From NCBI GenBank assembly GCA_016218915.1, contig JACRCQ010000031.1, positions 1 to 64,000 on the forward strand: 64,000 nucleotides of DNA, read 5' to 3'. The position numbers were made by a program, and so were the translations under genes. This stretch comes from Deltaproteobacteria bacterium (GTDB lineage Bacteria; Myxococcota_A; Polyangia; Polyangiales; Polyangiaceae). Positions 8,410-18,669 of this stretch are shown here, piece after piece. The number at the start of each line of letters is the position of its first letter. The stretch's first letter is position 1. Below the pieces are notes generated by a model that worked only from the letters and a program-made list of their open reading frames with translations, was not told the DNA's origin and did no database searches.

Positions 8410-8833
8410 GCCCGAGACAGCGACGTTTCTGTCTGTGCCGCACGATACGGTGGAATGGGGCATCCGAGCTGAGTCGATCCGGCGGATCCTCAGGGTGTCG
8501 GAGTGGAGCGCTCAGGAGCCGGTCGATCTTGCGCAGCGCCTCCAGTGGTCAGGTGCCTGCAGCAGCCGCGAACGCGTCCTGGTCGTTGCGACCCGCAACG
8601 GCGAAGTCGGCCTGTGGGCAGGCTCAGAGGTCCACTTTCGCTCCCACGCACGCGAAGAGCTTCGCAGCCTGCCGGCCGAGCTGTTCGCATCTCCCTCCGC
8701 ACGCAAGGCCTTGAGCGCCATTGTGCTGTGCGAAGGCATGAAGCCGTTGTTCGTGGTCGACCCGCTCGCGCTGGAGCGTCTGGCCGAAAGCAGCGACCGC
8801 CCCCCATCCCATCTGCGCCGAGGAGAGCCGTAG
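8393..8833 (+). CDS. Divergent second CheW-like protein
   Basis: 146 residues from ATG 8393, inside the end of the preceding gene; GTG 8387 is an alternative. The frame contains [20 protein letters not shown], then [20 protein letters not shown], and a C-terminal [20 protein letters not shown]. These are the strand order and hydrophobic spacing of a CheW fold, but the usual central Gly/Arg motif is not obvious, so this is a weak family match. Its stop (TAG) shares its last base with the GTG of the receptor gene. The likely role is an adaptor or inhibitor in the same receptor array. Confidence 0.6.
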   Translation: MQPVREPETATFLSVPHDTVEWGIRAESIRRILRVSEWSAQEPVDLAQRLQWSGACSSRERVLVVATRNGEVGLWAGSEVHFRSHAREELRSLPAELFASPSARKALSAIVLCEGMKPLFVVDPLALERLAESSDRPPSHLRRGEP

Positions 8834-10848
8834 TGTTCAAGAACATCGGTCTGACCAAGAGCATCGTCCTGCTCGTCTGGGTCCTGGACTTCCTGTTCAC
8901 CTTCCTGTTCGTGTTTGCGTACAGCTACCTGGTGAACGCGCCCACGGACCGGGTCGGCGTCATCATGGGCGGGCTGTTGGTGATTCGCGCTCTGCTCTTT
9001 GGCGCAGCCACTTCGCGACACCTGCAGCCCTTCGAGATTCTCCTGAGGGAGCACGCGTCCAAACGTCGAATCAGTGCAGAGGCGGTGCGTCGGGCGGACC
9101 GATCGCTGCAGAACGCCAAGACGAGGCTCGGGCCGTTCGAGGCGGTCATGTGGGGCTCGCAGCTGCTGATCGTGCTGGCCATCGAGCAGCCTGCAGGGCA
9201 CGTCGGCCTGCAGACCGGGGCCGAGCTGGTCACCGTGCTGCTGGCGCTTGCCGGAAGCCTGGGCTCGATAGGAATCTGCGTCCCCCTGGTGGACTGGCTG
9301 CTCACCGAGCCCATGGGCCTCAATGCAATCTTTGCCCAGGAGGTGGGAATCGAGCTGGATCGCCCGCAGCGTTCGATCTCGGTGCGCATCGTTGCGCTCA
9401 CGATCTGCTTCAGCGCTTGCCCGGGAGTTGCCATGTCGGCCGTGGGAGCTTCTTCCCACGCCCGAGATCTGATGCTCCAGGCGCAGATGCAGGTGGATCG
9501 CGAGGCCTCGGAGGCCCGATCGAGACTGGGCAACAGCGGCGGAGCGCTCGCAGCGCCTGGCAGCGAGGGCGCTGCCGTGAGCACCTCGGTATTTGCCCTG
9601 GACCGATCCGGGGAGCTGCGCTCCGCCGGAGCGGCGATGCCTGCGTGGCTCGATGCATCGTGGCTCAAGCGCGCACCTCGGGCCGCGATCGTCAATGCCG
9701 CGCGAGGGGGCTACGTTCGAGTGGATGCCATGCCCGACGGAGCGCTGGTCGGGGCCTACGTCTCGGTGAGCTCCATGGCTCGCGAGTTCCTCATTGCAGC
9801 GCTGATCGTTGGGGTCACGCTCTCGATCTGGGCCCTGATCGGCTCGTGGCTGATGTCGCGCTCCGTGGCAAAGCCGCTGGAGACGGCGAACCAGGCGGTA
9901 CGCAGGATTGCCGAGAAGGGGGATCTTTCCGAGATGGGGACCCTTCCAGTGGCCCAGCTCGACGAGCTGGGCGGCCTGCTCGTGAACATGAACCAGCTTG
10001 TGGACACGATGCGCGAGCTCGCCGTGGCGTCGAAGAAAGCTGGATCGGGAAATCTCGACGTGCCGATCGAGGGCCAGGGAGAGCTGCCCGACGCATTCCG
10101 CGCCATGCTCCAGAATCTCAAGGAGGGCGTGGAACAGATGCACGGGACGTCGGCGGAGCTGCAGAGCGCAGCGGCCGAGATCTTTGCTGCAACCCAGGAG
10201 CAGGAGGCTGCCGCTACCTCGCAGTCCTCGGGCATGATCGAGATCGCGCAGACCATGGAATCGCTGTCGCGGTCTGCAGCGCACGTCGCGGACTCCGTAC
10301 AGGGGGTCTTCCAGAATGCAGAGCGGACCCTGGAGAATACCGATCAGATGGTGGCCCGCATCGGGACCCTGACCGGGCAGGCGAATCGCATTGCCGACAT
10401 CCTGGAGGTGATACGCGATATCGCGGACCGCAGCGACCTTCTTGCGCTCAACGGCTCCCTGGAGGCGACCCGGGCCGGAGAGGCAGGGCGGGGATTCGCC
10501 CTGGTCGCGGCGGAGATGCGCCGGCTCGCCGAGCGCGTGGCAGGCTCGGTCGCGGACATCAAAGCCCTCGTCGGCGAGATACGCGAGTCGGGCGCGTCGA
10601 CCGTGGTGGCCACCGAGGAAAGCAAGAAGCTCGCCCAGAAGACTGCGGAGACAGCCCGCAACATCACGCTCGTCACGCAGCAGCAGCGCACGAGCACCGA
10701 TCAGGTCACCCAGAGCGTGCGCGGCGTGGCCGAGGTGGTCACCCAGGCAGCCGCAGCTACCATGCAGACGCGCGCATCGGCCGAAGGGCTTCGGACGCAT
10801 GCCGATCGCCTGACAGCTCTGGTGCAGCGCTTCCAGCGACAGGCGTGA
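8833..10848 (+). CDS. Methyl-accepting chemotaxis receptor with a multi-pass membrane sensor
   Basis: 671 residues from a GTG that overlaps the previous stop. About five hydrophobic segments fall within residues 1-205 (for example [19 protein letters not shown] and [19 protein letters not shown]). A stretch of about 110 polar residues follows, then a last helix ([19 protein letters not shown]) leading into a HAMP domain ([18 protein letters not shown]). The cytoplasmic coiled coil has the signalling tip [20 protein letters not shown] and [18 protein letters not shown], close to the family consensus. The multi-pass N-terminus differs from the common two-helix receptor. The ligand is unknown. 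It is translated in an overlapping operon with its coupling proteins and kinase. Confidence 0.9.
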   Translation: MFKNIGLTKSIVLLVWVLDFLFTFLFVFAYSYLVNAPTDRVGVIMGGLLVIRALLFGAATSRHLQPFEILLREHASKRRISAEAVRRADRSLQNAKTRLGPFEAVMWGSQLLIVLAIEQPAGHVGLQTGAELVTVLLALAGSLGSIGICVPLVDWLLTEPMGLNAIFAQEVGIELDRPQRSISVRIVALTICFSACPGVAMSAVGASSHARDLMLQAQMQVDREASEARSRLGNSGGALAAPGSEGAAVSTSVFALDRSGELRSAGAAMPAWLDASWLKRAPRAAIVNAARGGYVRVDAMPDGALVGAYVSVSSMAREFLIAALIVGVTLSIWALIGSWLMSRSVAKPLETANQAVRRIAEKGDLSEMGTLPVAQLDELGGLLVNMNQLVDTMRELAVASKKAGSGNLDVPIEGQGELPDAFRAMLQNLKEGVEQMHGTSAELQSAAAEIFAATQEQEAAATSQSSGMIEIAQTMESLSRSAAHVADSVQGVFQNAERTLENTDQMVARIGTLTGQANRIADILEVIRDIADRSDLLALNGSLEATRAGEAGRGFALVAAEMRRLAERVAGSVADIKALVGEIRESGASTVVATEESKKLAQKTAETARNITLVTQQQRTSTDQVTQSVRGVAEVVTQAAAATMQTRASAEGLRTHADRLTALVQRFQRQA

Positions 10849-10856
10849 GGGAAGAA

Positions 10857-12875
10857 GTGGCGACGAACATCGAGGCGCTGCGCGACAAGTTCCGGGGCAT
10901 ATGCTCCGAGCGCATCCGCGAGGTTCGCAAGGCCCTGGACAAGGGAGCTTCGACCGGAAGCCCGGAGCTGCGCGACGCTCTGTCGGAGCTTCACACCATC
11001 AAGGGGGAGTCTGCGGTCGTGGGCTTCTCCGTGATAAGCCAGCTCGCCCATGCGCTCGAGGATCTCTTGATCTCCGGTGCCCGAGCCGGCGCAGTGCCGG
11101 TCGCGGACCTGAGCCAGGCGCTGTCCATTCTCGATGAAGCGCTGCGGCAGCCTTCCAGGGAGCTGAGCGACGACGTGGAGCTGTCGGATCTGCTGGCCGA
11201 GGTGCGCGCCGCCTCGAGCAGCGGTCCCAGGGCTGCACCGGCCCCTGCCAGCCCCGAGGCGTTGCCGAAGAGCGTGCCTGCGACGCCTCACGCGTCGACC
11301 CTGCGCTGGACCCGTGTCGATGCAGCGCGCATCGACGCGCTCTGCGAGCGGATCACCGAGGCATCCTTGAAGATGAGCCGCGTGTGGGCGCAGCTCGGGG
11401 AAGCTGCCAGCCATGCGCCTACGCGGGAGTTGGCCCGTGAGCTTGCGCTGATTGTCCAGCAGTCCGAGCTGGCGCGGGTCGATCTCGACGAAGTCACGGC
11501 AGCGGCCTGGGCCCTGCGGCTCGAGCCGGTCGCCCCGGCGCTCGAGGACCTGGTGGCCCACGCCCGCTCTCTGGCCGAGTCCGCAGGCAAGCAGGTCGAG
11601 ATCGAGGTCTCGGCGTCCGGTGTGGAGCTCGAGCGCAATCTGCTCGATGGGCTGCGCGAGCCGCTGATGCATATCCTTCGCAATGCGATCGATCACGGCG
11701 TGGAAGCGCCCGAGGACAGGGCAGGCAAGGCGCCGCTCTCCCGGGTGAGGTGCACGGCGGAGGCGCAAGGGGCCAGTGTGATCGTGTGCGTGGAAGACGA
11801 CGGGGCAGGGCTGGATCTGGAGATGATCCGCAAGCGCGCTGTGGCGCTCGGCCTGCTGGCAGAGGAGCGGGCCCCGCTGCTGTCCCCGGCCGACACCATG
11901 GATCTCGTATTCCTCGCAGGCTTCACGCAGCGGGACGCGGCCGATTCCATCTCAGGCCGCGGCATGGGTCTGAGCGCGGCGCGAAGGAAGGTCGAGGGGC
12001 TGGGCGGCTCGGTCCGAGTAGAATCCATTCCAGGACGCGGCACGCGATTCGAGCTCGCTGTCCCTTCTTCGGTATCCAAGGAGCGCGTGCTCCTGCTGGA
12101 GACCTGCGGCGCCCTCTATGGCGTACCCACCCGCTGGGTCAGGTCGGTCGTGCGCGACTCCGACTCCATCGCCTTTGCGCGTCGCACAGGCGTCCATCGG
12201 CACCAGGCAGAGGCATGGCCGGTGCGGCTCCTGTCAGACTGGCTTGGCCTGGAAGAGCCAAGCACGGGCGGGCTGCTGCTCATGGAAGTCGGGGACCGAC
12301 GCGGCGCCGTGATCGTGGGCAAGGTCGTGGGCGAATGCGATCTGCTGCGGCGTCCAGCGGATCGCCTGCTGTCCGCAGGGGGACGCATCGTGGCGAGCGG
12401 AGCGGCTGCAGACGGGTCCGTGGTGCTGCTGTTGCGCTGGGCAGATGTGCTGAGGGCATCGGTGCGCAGGCAGTCCGCCGTGCAGACCCGCGACGCTGCT
12501 GCGCAATTGCCGCGCATCCTGGTGGTGGACGACTCGGACGTAGTGCGCGACATCGTTGCAGACATCCTGGTCAACGCCGGCCTGGCCGTGGAGACGGCTT
12601 CGAATGGAGCTGCAGCGCTCGAGCGCCTGGAGCGCCCGGGAATCGATCTGGTGATCTCCGATGTAGAGATGCCCCGCATGACCGGCTTTGAGCTTCTGGA
12701 GCGAATCCGGCAGCGAACCGAGGCGCTGCCGGTCATCATGCTCACCACGCGAAGCTCGCCGGAGGACCGCAGGAAGGCCGCAGGCCTCGGGGCCAATGCC
12801 TATGTCGTCAAGTCCGAGTTCCAGGGCTCCACGCTCCTCGAGGTGGTGGGGAGATTCGTGGAGCTGCGCTCATGA
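10857..12875 (+). CDS. cheA: Hybrid CheA histidine kinase with C-terminal receiver (FrzE-like)
   Basis: 672 residues from GTG 10857, which has GAGGGAAG just upstream; GTG 10845, overlapping the receptor stop, is an alternative. Domains in order: an HPt domain with phospho-acceptor His46 in LHTIKGE; a dimerisation region; a HATPase with N-box (LMHILRNAIDHGVE), G1 (VEDDGAGLD) and G2 (ISGRGMGLSAARR); a CheW-like regulatory domain; and a receiver (ILVVDDSDVVRD, acceptor Asp in VISDVEMPRM). The kinase autophosphorylates under receptor control and passes phosphate to its own receiver, the free receiver at 7535 or CheB. The CheA-receiver fusion matches the FrzE arrangement of myxobacteria. The CheB start overlaps its end by four bases. 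Confidence 0.92.
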   Translation: MATNIEALRDKFRGICSERIREVRKALDKGASTGSPELRDALSELHTIKGESAVVGFSVISQLAHALEDLLISGARAGAVPVADLSQALSILDEALRQPSRELSDDVELSDLLAEVRAASSSGPRAAPAPASPEALPKSVPATPHASTLRWTRVDAARIDALCERITEASLKMSRVWAQLGEAASHAPTRELARELALIVQQSELARVDLDEVTAAAWALRLEPVAPALEDLVAHARSLAESAGKQVEIEVSASGVELERNLLDGLREPLMHILRNAIDHGVEAPEDRAGKAPLSRVRCTAEAQGASVIVCVEDDGAGLDLEMIRKRAVALGLLAEERAPLLSPADTMDLVFLAGFTQRDAADSISGRGMGLSAARRKVEGLGGSVRVESIPGRGTRFELAVPSSVSKERVLLLETCGALYGVPTRWVRSVVRDSDSIAFARRTGVHRHQAEAWPVRLLSDWLGLEEPSTGGLLLMEVGDRRGAVIVGKVVGECDLLRRPADRLLSAGGRIVASGAAADGSVVLLLRWADVLRASVRRQSAVQTRDAAAQLPRILVVDDSDVVRDIVADILVNAGLAVETASNGAAALERLERPGIDLVISDVEMPRMTGFELLERIRQRTEALPVIMLTTRSSPEDRRKAAGLGANAYVVKSEFQGSTLLEVVGRFVELRS

Positions 12876-13909
12876 CCCCTCTGTCTGTCGTCGTGGTCGA
12901 TGACTCGGTTCTCTGCCGCGACAGGCTGCGATCGATCATCGAGGCAGATGGGGATCTGCGGGTGGTTGCCGAGGCATCCCGCGGCGAGGACGCTCTCTCG
13001 CTCGTGAAGCAGCACAGCCCCTCGGTGCTCGTGACGGATCTGCTCATGCCGCGGGTAGGAGGCCTCGAAGTGATCGAGAGCGTGATGGCCGCCTGCCCGG
13101 TGCCGATCGTGGTCGTGACAGGCAAGCCAAGCTCTGACTCGACGGCAGCCTTTGACGCCATCCGGCGCGGGGCACTGGAGTTCGCGGAGAAGCCCGTGCT
13201 GGGAGACAGCGCAGCCGAAGCGGCATTGCGTCAGTCTCTGCGCCGCGTGGCGCAAGTCCCGGTCGTGCGACACCCCCGATCGTTTCACGCGCCTGTCGCG
13301 CGACCCCGGGAGGCGACAGCCGCAGCCTGGAGCGGCGCCCGCCCTGTGCTCATCGCCATCGGTGCTTCGGCTGGCGGGCCTCCTGCGCTCGCCACCCTGC
13401 TGGCAGCCCTTCCCCAGTCCTTTGGGGCATGCATTGCCGTCGCACAGCACATCCCGTCCGGCTACGCCCGAGGGTTCGCGAGCTTCCTGGCTTCTCGATG
13501 CAGATTGAAGGTCTCGATCTGCCACGAGCCCATGCCAGTTCGTGCGGGCGAGCTGTTCGTGGCTCCGGACGACAGCGACCTGATCGCGCTGGATGGCCGT
13601 CGCATCGGGCCAGCGGCGCCGAAGCGCCACCTCGGCCTCGCGCCCTCGGTCGATGTTCTGCTGTCGAGTGTCGCTGACAAGCTCGGAGTCCTGGCTGCAG
13701 GCGTGGTGCTCAGCGGCATCGGGGAGGACGGTGCCCAGGGGCTGCAAGCGATACGCGAGGCTGGGGGGCTCACGCTGGTACAGGACGCATTGAGCTGCGC
13801 GGTCTATGGCATGCCCAAGGCTGCCGCGCCCTCGGCGGTCTGGCAGCTTCCGCCCGATCAGATTGCAGAATTGCTCTGCGAGCTGGTCGGCAGGCTGGCA
13901 AGGGAATGA
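12872..13909 (+). CDS. cheB: Receptor methylesterase CheB
   Basis: 345 residues: an N-terminal receiver (VVVDDSV, phospho-acceptor Asp56 in LVTDLLMPR), a linker of about 35 residues, and a C-terminal methylesterase. The catalytic triad is visible as Ser167 in IGASAGGPPAL, His193 in AQHIPSGYA and Asp286 in SGIGEDGAQG. CheB removes methyl groups from receptor glutamates when phosphorylated, giving adaptation together with CheR. It starts four bases inside cheA and ends with an overlap into cheR, so the three are translationally coupled. The length is normal for the family. Confidence 0.93.
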   Translation: MTPLSVVVVDDSVLCRDRLRSIIEADGDLRVVAEASRGEDALSLVKQHSPSVLVTDLLMPRVGGLEVIESVMAACPVPIVVVTGKPSSDSTAAFDAIRRGALEFAEKPVLGDSAAEAALRQSLRRVAQVPVVRHPRSFHAPVARPREATAAAWSGARPVLIAIGASAGGPPALATLLAALPQSFGACIAVAQHIPSGYARGFASFLASRCRLKVSICHEPMPVRAGELFVAPDDSDLIALDGRRIGPAAPKRHLGLAPSVDVLLSSVADKLGVLAAGVVLSGIGEDGAQGLQAIREAGGLTLVQDALSCAVYGMPKAAAPSAVWQLPPDQIAELLCELVGRLARE

Positions 13910-15192
13910 CGGCGAATCCGACGAGGCTGCAGGCTCTTGTGGAAGGTGAGCTCGGGCTTTCGATCGAGCGCGGCGGGATCGCCTCGGCCTTGACAGCGTA
14001 TGCGCGCAGGAAGGCCGTGTCCCTTGGGACCGATAGCGAGGAGTCGCTGGCAGCGCACGTGAAAGCGGACGATGCCTCGTTCAACGAGCTGGTCGAGGCG
14101 GTCACGGTTCCGCACACCTGGTTCTTTCGCGATCTCGAGCAGCTGGAAGGGGCAGCCGCGTTCCTCGCCCAGCGGGCGTCGCGCACGGCCGGGCCGCCGC
14201 GCGTGTGGGTGCCGGCTTGCGCATCCGGCGACGAGGCCTATTCCCTCGCAGCGCTCGTGGCAGAGCGGAATGCGAGGGCCGAGATCGTCGGCACCGACGT
14301 CAACCTCGCAGCGCTGCAGCGCGCCCGGCAGGGGGCGTACGGCGCCTGGGCCGTGCGCTGGGTGCCTGAGCGCATGAAGCATGTGCTGGCTCCACGGGCC
14401 GGCAGCACCTACGAGATCGCTGCGTCGCTCAAGGGCTCCGTGTCCTTTGTGCAGCACAATCTCCTGCACGCGCCCCTGCCGTCGACTGCTGCGGACGGGC
14501 TCTGGGACCTCATCGTTTGTCGCAATGTGCTGATCTATCTGACGCGGGAGCATGCGCGGCGCGTGATCGAGCATTTGCGCCAGGCGCTGAGCCCTGGCGG
14601 TGCGCTCATCCTCGGCGCGAGCGACATCGTGTTCGAGCTCCCTGCCGGGCTGACGCCGGTCTCGATTGACAACCGCCTCGTGTTCCTCCGGCAGGAGGGC
14701 GCAGTTCCCCAGCCCGCTGCAGCCACGCCAGAGCCGCTCGCGCTGGGATTCCGGATTGCAGCGATGCCCCCGCAGCCTGCTGTCGGATCGCGCGAGCTCG
14801 TCGCGATCGAGCCATCACCAGCGTACACGTCGAGCGTGCCGCCATCGCAGAAGCTCGACGAGGCCCCAGCGGCAGAGAGCGACGATTCGGCCGCAGCGAG
14901 GGAGATGCTGGATGGGATATCGCGCTACCTGGACGGCGACGTGCAGGGGGCAGCCCGGCAGCTGCGCGCAGCGCTGTTCCTGGAGGCGAACCTGTGGCCC
15001 GCAGCGTACTATCTGGCACTCTGCTATGATGCAATCGGCCTGGGGCGCGACGCGAAGCGTCTGTATGGGCGGGTGGCCGAGCTGATAGCCTCCGGGGCTC
15101 CGCTGCCGATCGACACAGAGCACGGCTTCCGTTTCCTCGAGCAGGACGTGCTTCGGATTGCTCGTGCGCGCGGAGCTCGTGGGAGACCCTAG
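13906..15192 (+). CDS. cheR: Receptor methyltransferase CheR with C-terminal TPR-like region
   Basis: 428 residues. The methyltransferase part (about 1-270) shows PHTWFFRD, the SAM-binding ACASGDEAYSLAAL and the DLIVCRNVLIYL motif, all diagnostic of CheR. A Pro/Ala-rich linker follows. Residues of about 330-410 form a helical repeat (AREMLDGISRYLDGDVQGA, then NLWPAAYYLALCYDAIGLGR) that reads as tetratricopeptide-like. CheR proteins with TPRs are common in gliding-motility and alternative-function pathways, where the repeats tune partner binding. It is the last gene of the operon and converges on adk with 33 bases between the stops. Confidence 0.92.
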   Translation: MTANPTRLQALVEGELGLSIERGGIASALTAYARRKAVSLGTDSEESLAAHVKADDASFNELVEAVTVPHTWFFRDLEQLEGAAAFLAQRASRTAGPPRVWVPACASGDEAYSLAALVAERNARAEIVGTDVNLAALQRARQGAYGAWAVRWVPERMKHVLAPRAGSTYEIAASLKGSVSFVQHNLLHAPLPSTAADGLWDLIVCRNVLIYLTREHARRVIEHLRQALSPGGALILGASDIVFELPAGLTPVSIDNRLVFLRQEGAVPQPAAATPEPLALGFRIAAMPPQPAVGSRELVAIEPSPAYTSSVPPSQKLDEAPAAESDDSAAAREMLDGISRYLDGDVQGAARQLRAALFLEANLWPAAYYLALCYDAIGLGRDAKRLYGRVAELIASGAPLPIDTEHGFRFLEQDVLRIARARGARGRP

Positions 15193-15225
15193 GGAATCCC
15201 GCAAGCACCGCGTGTTGCGTGAGAA

Positions 15226-15867
15226 TTATGAGAGGATCGCGCAGATGCGCTCGAAGATGTCGTCAATCGAGCCAACGCCCAGGACGCGTCGGAGAAGCCC
15301 CTTCTGACGGTAGAATTCCACGAGGGGGCGGGTCGCCTTGTCATACGTGGCAAGCCTCGACCGTATCGTGGCCTCGTTGTCGTCGTCCCGCTGGTACAGC
15401 GCGCCGCCACAGGCGTCGCACACATCCGCCTTGCGAGGAGGAGCTTGCACCACGTGGAACATCTGGCCGCACGACTTGCAGGTCCGCCGTCCCCCAAGCC
15501 GGCCCACCAGCTCCGCCTCGTCCACCTCGATCGAGATCACATGGTCGATGGACCGGCCCAGGTCCGCCATGAGGCGGCCCAACGCTTCAGCCTGGGGGAC
15601 CGTCCGGGGAAAGCCGTCGAAGATCGAGCCTCCGGTCGCATCCGGCTGGGTCATCCTCTCCTTGATGATCGCGATGACCAGCTCGTCAGGCACCAGCTTG
15701 CCGGCATCCATGAACTCCTTGGCTTTGCGCCCCCAGTCGGTTCCCCCCGACACGGCGGCTCGGAGCATGTCTCCGGTCGAGATCTGAGGAACCCCGAGTC
15801 GGGCCACCAGTTTCTTGGCTTGCGTGCCCTTGCCAGCGCCCGGTCCTCCCAACAAGATGACGTTCAT
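15226..15867 (-). CDS. adk: Adenylate kinase with zinc-type lid
   Basis: 213 residues starting at ATG 15867, with a strong AAGGAGGG upstream. P-loop GGPGAGKGTQ, the AMP-binding ISTGDMLR and IFDGFPRT motifs, and a lid with four cysteines (CKSCG and CDACG) that would bind zinc are all present. It interconverts ATP + AMP and 2 ADP in the cytoplasm. In a sulfate reducer it is the enzyme that recycles the AMP released by APS reductase, so its position next to the APS kinase and dikinase-like genes fits an adenylate-balance role, although adk is also a general housekeeping gene. No secY or other ribosomal-operon neighbour is seen. Confidence 0.95.
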   Translation of the reverse strand: MNVILLGGPGAGKGTQAKKLVARLGVPQISTGDMLRAAVSGGTDWGRKAKEFMDAGKLVPDELVIAIIKERMTQPDATGGSIFDGFPRTVPQAEALGRLMADLGRSIDHVISIEVDEAELVGRLGGRRTCKSCGQMFHVVQAPPRKADVCDACGGALYQRDDDNEATIRSRLATYDKATRPLVEFYRQKGLLRRVLGVGSIDDIFERICAILS

Positions 15868-16126
15868 TCTACCCTCCTTGGCGAGTATCTCGACTTCTGC
15901 AGCGGCAGTGTGGTGGTCATGGGCTCGGGAGCCAGGCGACCCATCGACGACGCGGGAGCATCGGTCAAGGCCTTGTCCAGGATCCGAGCAGCGAGTTGAA
16001 TGCCGACGGTGAAGATCGGCGGAATGTGAGCGCGAGGTGGCGACGCCGGGGTTGCCCCCTGCAGGCTGACATTTGTCGCACGGGTCGTGCGCCGCGGCAA
16101 GCATTCTCTATTGACCACAGCACGCG

Positions 16127-18595
16127 TCACGTGAACGCGCCGAAGTCTCCCTGGAAGAATCGCTCCACAAATCGTCCTACGCTGCGCTCGTCATCCATCA
16201 GCATGTCGAGCTGCCTCGCACAGGCCATCACCCTGCCCAGGGTCGCCAGAGCCTCTTCGGATTCCTTGGTGGGAAAGCGCCGCAGCCACGCAGTCACCAG
16301 GTCTCCGCGCTGATCCACACGGAACCCCGAGCGCAGCAGGACTTCCGCGAGAAATCTCCCCCGCAGCTCCCTGCGATCCGCTCCGGCTCCCCCGCCCCGG
16401 AAGCGGAAGCTCACATAGTTGTTCTCCGGCACGTCCGTCAGAAGCGCATCCACCATCGCGAAGTGGTACGCCAGCCGCGCGTTGAGATTCATGTACTCAG
16501 GCGCGACAATCAGGTAGTTGGAGTCTCCCAGCGATCGGATCGACGCGCGGGCATCCACCATCGATGCCGTCATCACCGAGGCGAAGCCGGACACGCTGAG
16601 CTGCGAGCGCCCCGCCCACGTCACCCGTGGATCGGCCATGCCCCGCCACAACGCCTGGAAGGGAATCGACCGGACGTCCCGGGGATCGACCGATCGCTTG
16701 TCGGCACGCACCTCCGGCACCGCGCCCCCGAGATCCATCAGCGTGAGGTTCAACGGGATCGGACTGTCGAGCCGCCACGTCCGTCTGCGCCTCTGCGCTG
16801 CCGCGTCGCCCAGCTCGAACATCGCGGATACGGCCTTCTCATGCGCAAAGCGCACGATGTCGTGCACGGACTTGCACTTGCTCGCCCGGAACGAGAGCGA
16901 GAGCGGATCCGTGAGATTCAGCGCCACGATGAGCTCGCCGAGAGGGCTTCTGCGCTTTCCTGACCGCCATCGCTGGATGCGAGTCTCGACCTGCTGGGCC
17001 ACACCGGGCCAGAGCGCACCCTCGTAGACGGCGCGACGGGTGGCATCCAGGCTCACGACCCTTCCGGTGCTGATGCGGCTCGCGGCATCCTGCACGCCGA
17101 ACAACGCCGGAATTCCGAACTCGCGAATCAGGGTGGCCGCGTGTCCGGCGACGTTTCCCTGTTCCGCAATCACGCCGCCGATCACCGGGAGCACAGGCCC
17201 CAGCTCGGGTGAGGCTTGCGTCACCACCAGCACGCAGCCGTCGGGAACCGGCCCCACAGGCCCGGGCCGGGTCTCCACATGCGCGGGACCTACCGCCCTG
17301 CCCGCAAAGATGGTCATGCCGCCTGACAGGATCGGGCTGCGCGTCTCCAGCATCTGGCCGCCGTGCGCGTGTGCGTCCTCCAGGCGCAGCGGACGCGACT
17401 GTACGATCTTCAGCTCGCCGTCGCTGGCCAGTACCCACTCGATGTCCTGCGGCGAGCCGAAGTGCCTTTCGATCCGCAGTCCGGTCTCCACCAGCCGCTC
17501 CAGCTCGGGGTGCGTGAGCGACAGACTGCCACGCCTGCCCGCGCGCTGCTCGAGGATCTCGACCGGCCGCGACCGGCTCAGGAGGAACGTGTCGGCCGCG
17601 GCTCTGCCTTGCACCAGAGAATCGGCGAGCCCGAAGGCAGAGTTCACCAGCATCCGGTCGGATTGGGGATCTCGAGGGTCCTTGGTGTACATCACGCCCG
17701 CAGAACGCGCCTCGACCATCGGCAGGAAGAGCACAGCCATCGGCGTGTCCACCTCGGCGAATCCCGCCAGCAGCCGGTACATCACCGCACGATCCGCCCA
17801 CCGGCTCGCCACCACCGCCTTGTAGGCGTCGACCAGCCCCTCCTGAGAAACGTCCAGCACGCTGTCGAACTGCCCCGCAAAGCTCCAGCGGCCACCGTCT
17901 TCACCCACTGCGCTCGAGCGGACAGCCCACCGTGTGCCGACAGCGGTCGGTACCTCGGATACACCCGCGCTGATCGCGTCCACAATCGCTCGAGGTACGT
18001 CACTCACCCCAAGGAGCGTGCGTATGGCTGCAGTGCGCTCCGCAAGCTGCTCGCGGTTCGTTTGCAGGCTCAGATCCCTGAGCAGCTTCCGGATCGCGTC
18101 CCCAAGGTTCCTCTCCCGCAGAAAGAGCCGATACGCTGCCGTGGTGATCACGAACCCCGCTGGAACCGAGCCGGGCAGCACCGCCCGTAGCTCCCCGAGC
18201 GCGCCCGCCTTGCCCCCGACCTCGCGAACCGTGGCCCGACTCGCATCCTCGAGACGGACCAGGAGCGGTTGGTTGCTGGGCGATGGGAACGATAGGAGCG
18301 CCATGCGCACGGCCCGCTCGATCTCGGCGTGCGCCTCGTACAGCGCGAGGTATCGATTGTCCGTCAGCAGGTTGAGATTCTCTGCCAGGAGCAGTGAGCT
18401 CTCCAGCAGATGAAGAATCGGCTGGCGCAGGCGCGGCTCGCTCGGATCGAGATGACGCAGATCGGATTCCCTCTCTGCAATCAGCTCGAGCATCTCGCTG
18501 TTGGCCGCCAGGAGCCGTCGCAGAATGCGGTACCTCCTCCGGATCGGATCCGCAGGATCGTCGCTGACTTCCACCTCAGGCGGTCTAGGCCACAT
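16127..18595 (-). CDS. Dikinase-like protein, paralogue 1: helical N-domain, ATP-grasp, phosphohistidine domain, novel C-domain
   Basis: 822 residues from ATG 18595, with CAGGAGA about nine bases upstream. Residues of about 1-95 are helical with a conserved NLNLLTDNRYLALYE motif. An ATP-grasp domain of the PPDK/PEP-synthase type follows (GGKAGALGEL, WAVRSSAVGEDG, FAGQFDSV, IEWVLASDGELKIVQSRP). A phosphohistidine mobile domain carries His485 in GNVAGHAATLIREFGIPA. The usual PEP/pyruvate TIM barrel is missing; instead there is a region of about 270 residues containing CKSVHDIVRFAHEKA and YVSFRFRGGGAG. Dikinases transfer the ATP beta-phosphate to this His and then to an acceptor. Here the acceptor is unknown. 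Paralogues are at 18670, 24146 and 28761. Confidence 0.8.
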   Translation of the reverse strand: MWPRPPEVEVSDDPADPIRRRYRILRRLLAANSEMLELIAERESDLRHLDPSEPRLRQPILHLLESSLLLAENLNLLTDNRYLALYEAHAEIERAVRMALLSFPSPSNQPLLVRLEDASRATVREVGGKAGALGELRAVLPGSVPAGFVITTAAYRLFLRERNLGDAIRKLLRDLSLQTNREQLAERTAAIRTLLGVSDVPRAIVDAISAGVSEVPTAVGTRWAVRSSAVGEDGGRWSFAGQFDSVLDVSQEGLVDAYKAVVASRWADRAVMYRLLAGFAEVDTPMAVLFLPMVEARSAGVMYTKDPRDPQSDRMLVNSAFGLADSLVQGRAAADTFLLSRSRPVEILEQRAGRRGSLSLTHPELERLVETGLRIERHFGSPQDIEWVLASDGELKIVQSRPLRLEDAHAHGGQMLETRSPILSGGMTIFAGRAVGPAHVETRPGPVGPVPDGCVLVVTQASPELGPVLPVIGGVIAEQGNVAGHAATLIREFGIPALFGVQDAASRISTGRVVSLDATRRAVYEGALWPGVAQQVETRIQRWRSGKRRSPLGELIVALNLTDPLSLSFRASKCKSVHDIVRFAHEKAVSAMFELGDAAAQRRRRTWRLDSPIPLNLTLMDLGGAVPEVRADKRSVDPRDVRSIPFQALWRGMADPRVTWAGRSQLSVSGFASVMTASMVDARASIRSLGDSNYLIVAPEYMNLNARLAYHFAMVDALLTDVPENNYVSFRFRGGGAGADRRELRGRFLAEVLLRSGFRVDQRGDLVTAWLRRFPTKESEEALATLGRVMACARQLDMLMDDERSVGRFVERFFQGDFGAFT

Positions 18596-18669
18596 CGGGT
18601 TCGCTCTCCTGCTCAGGGACGAAGGGCTTGTCCAATCCGTTTCTCCCGGGCTCTCCGGGAGGAGCGCCG

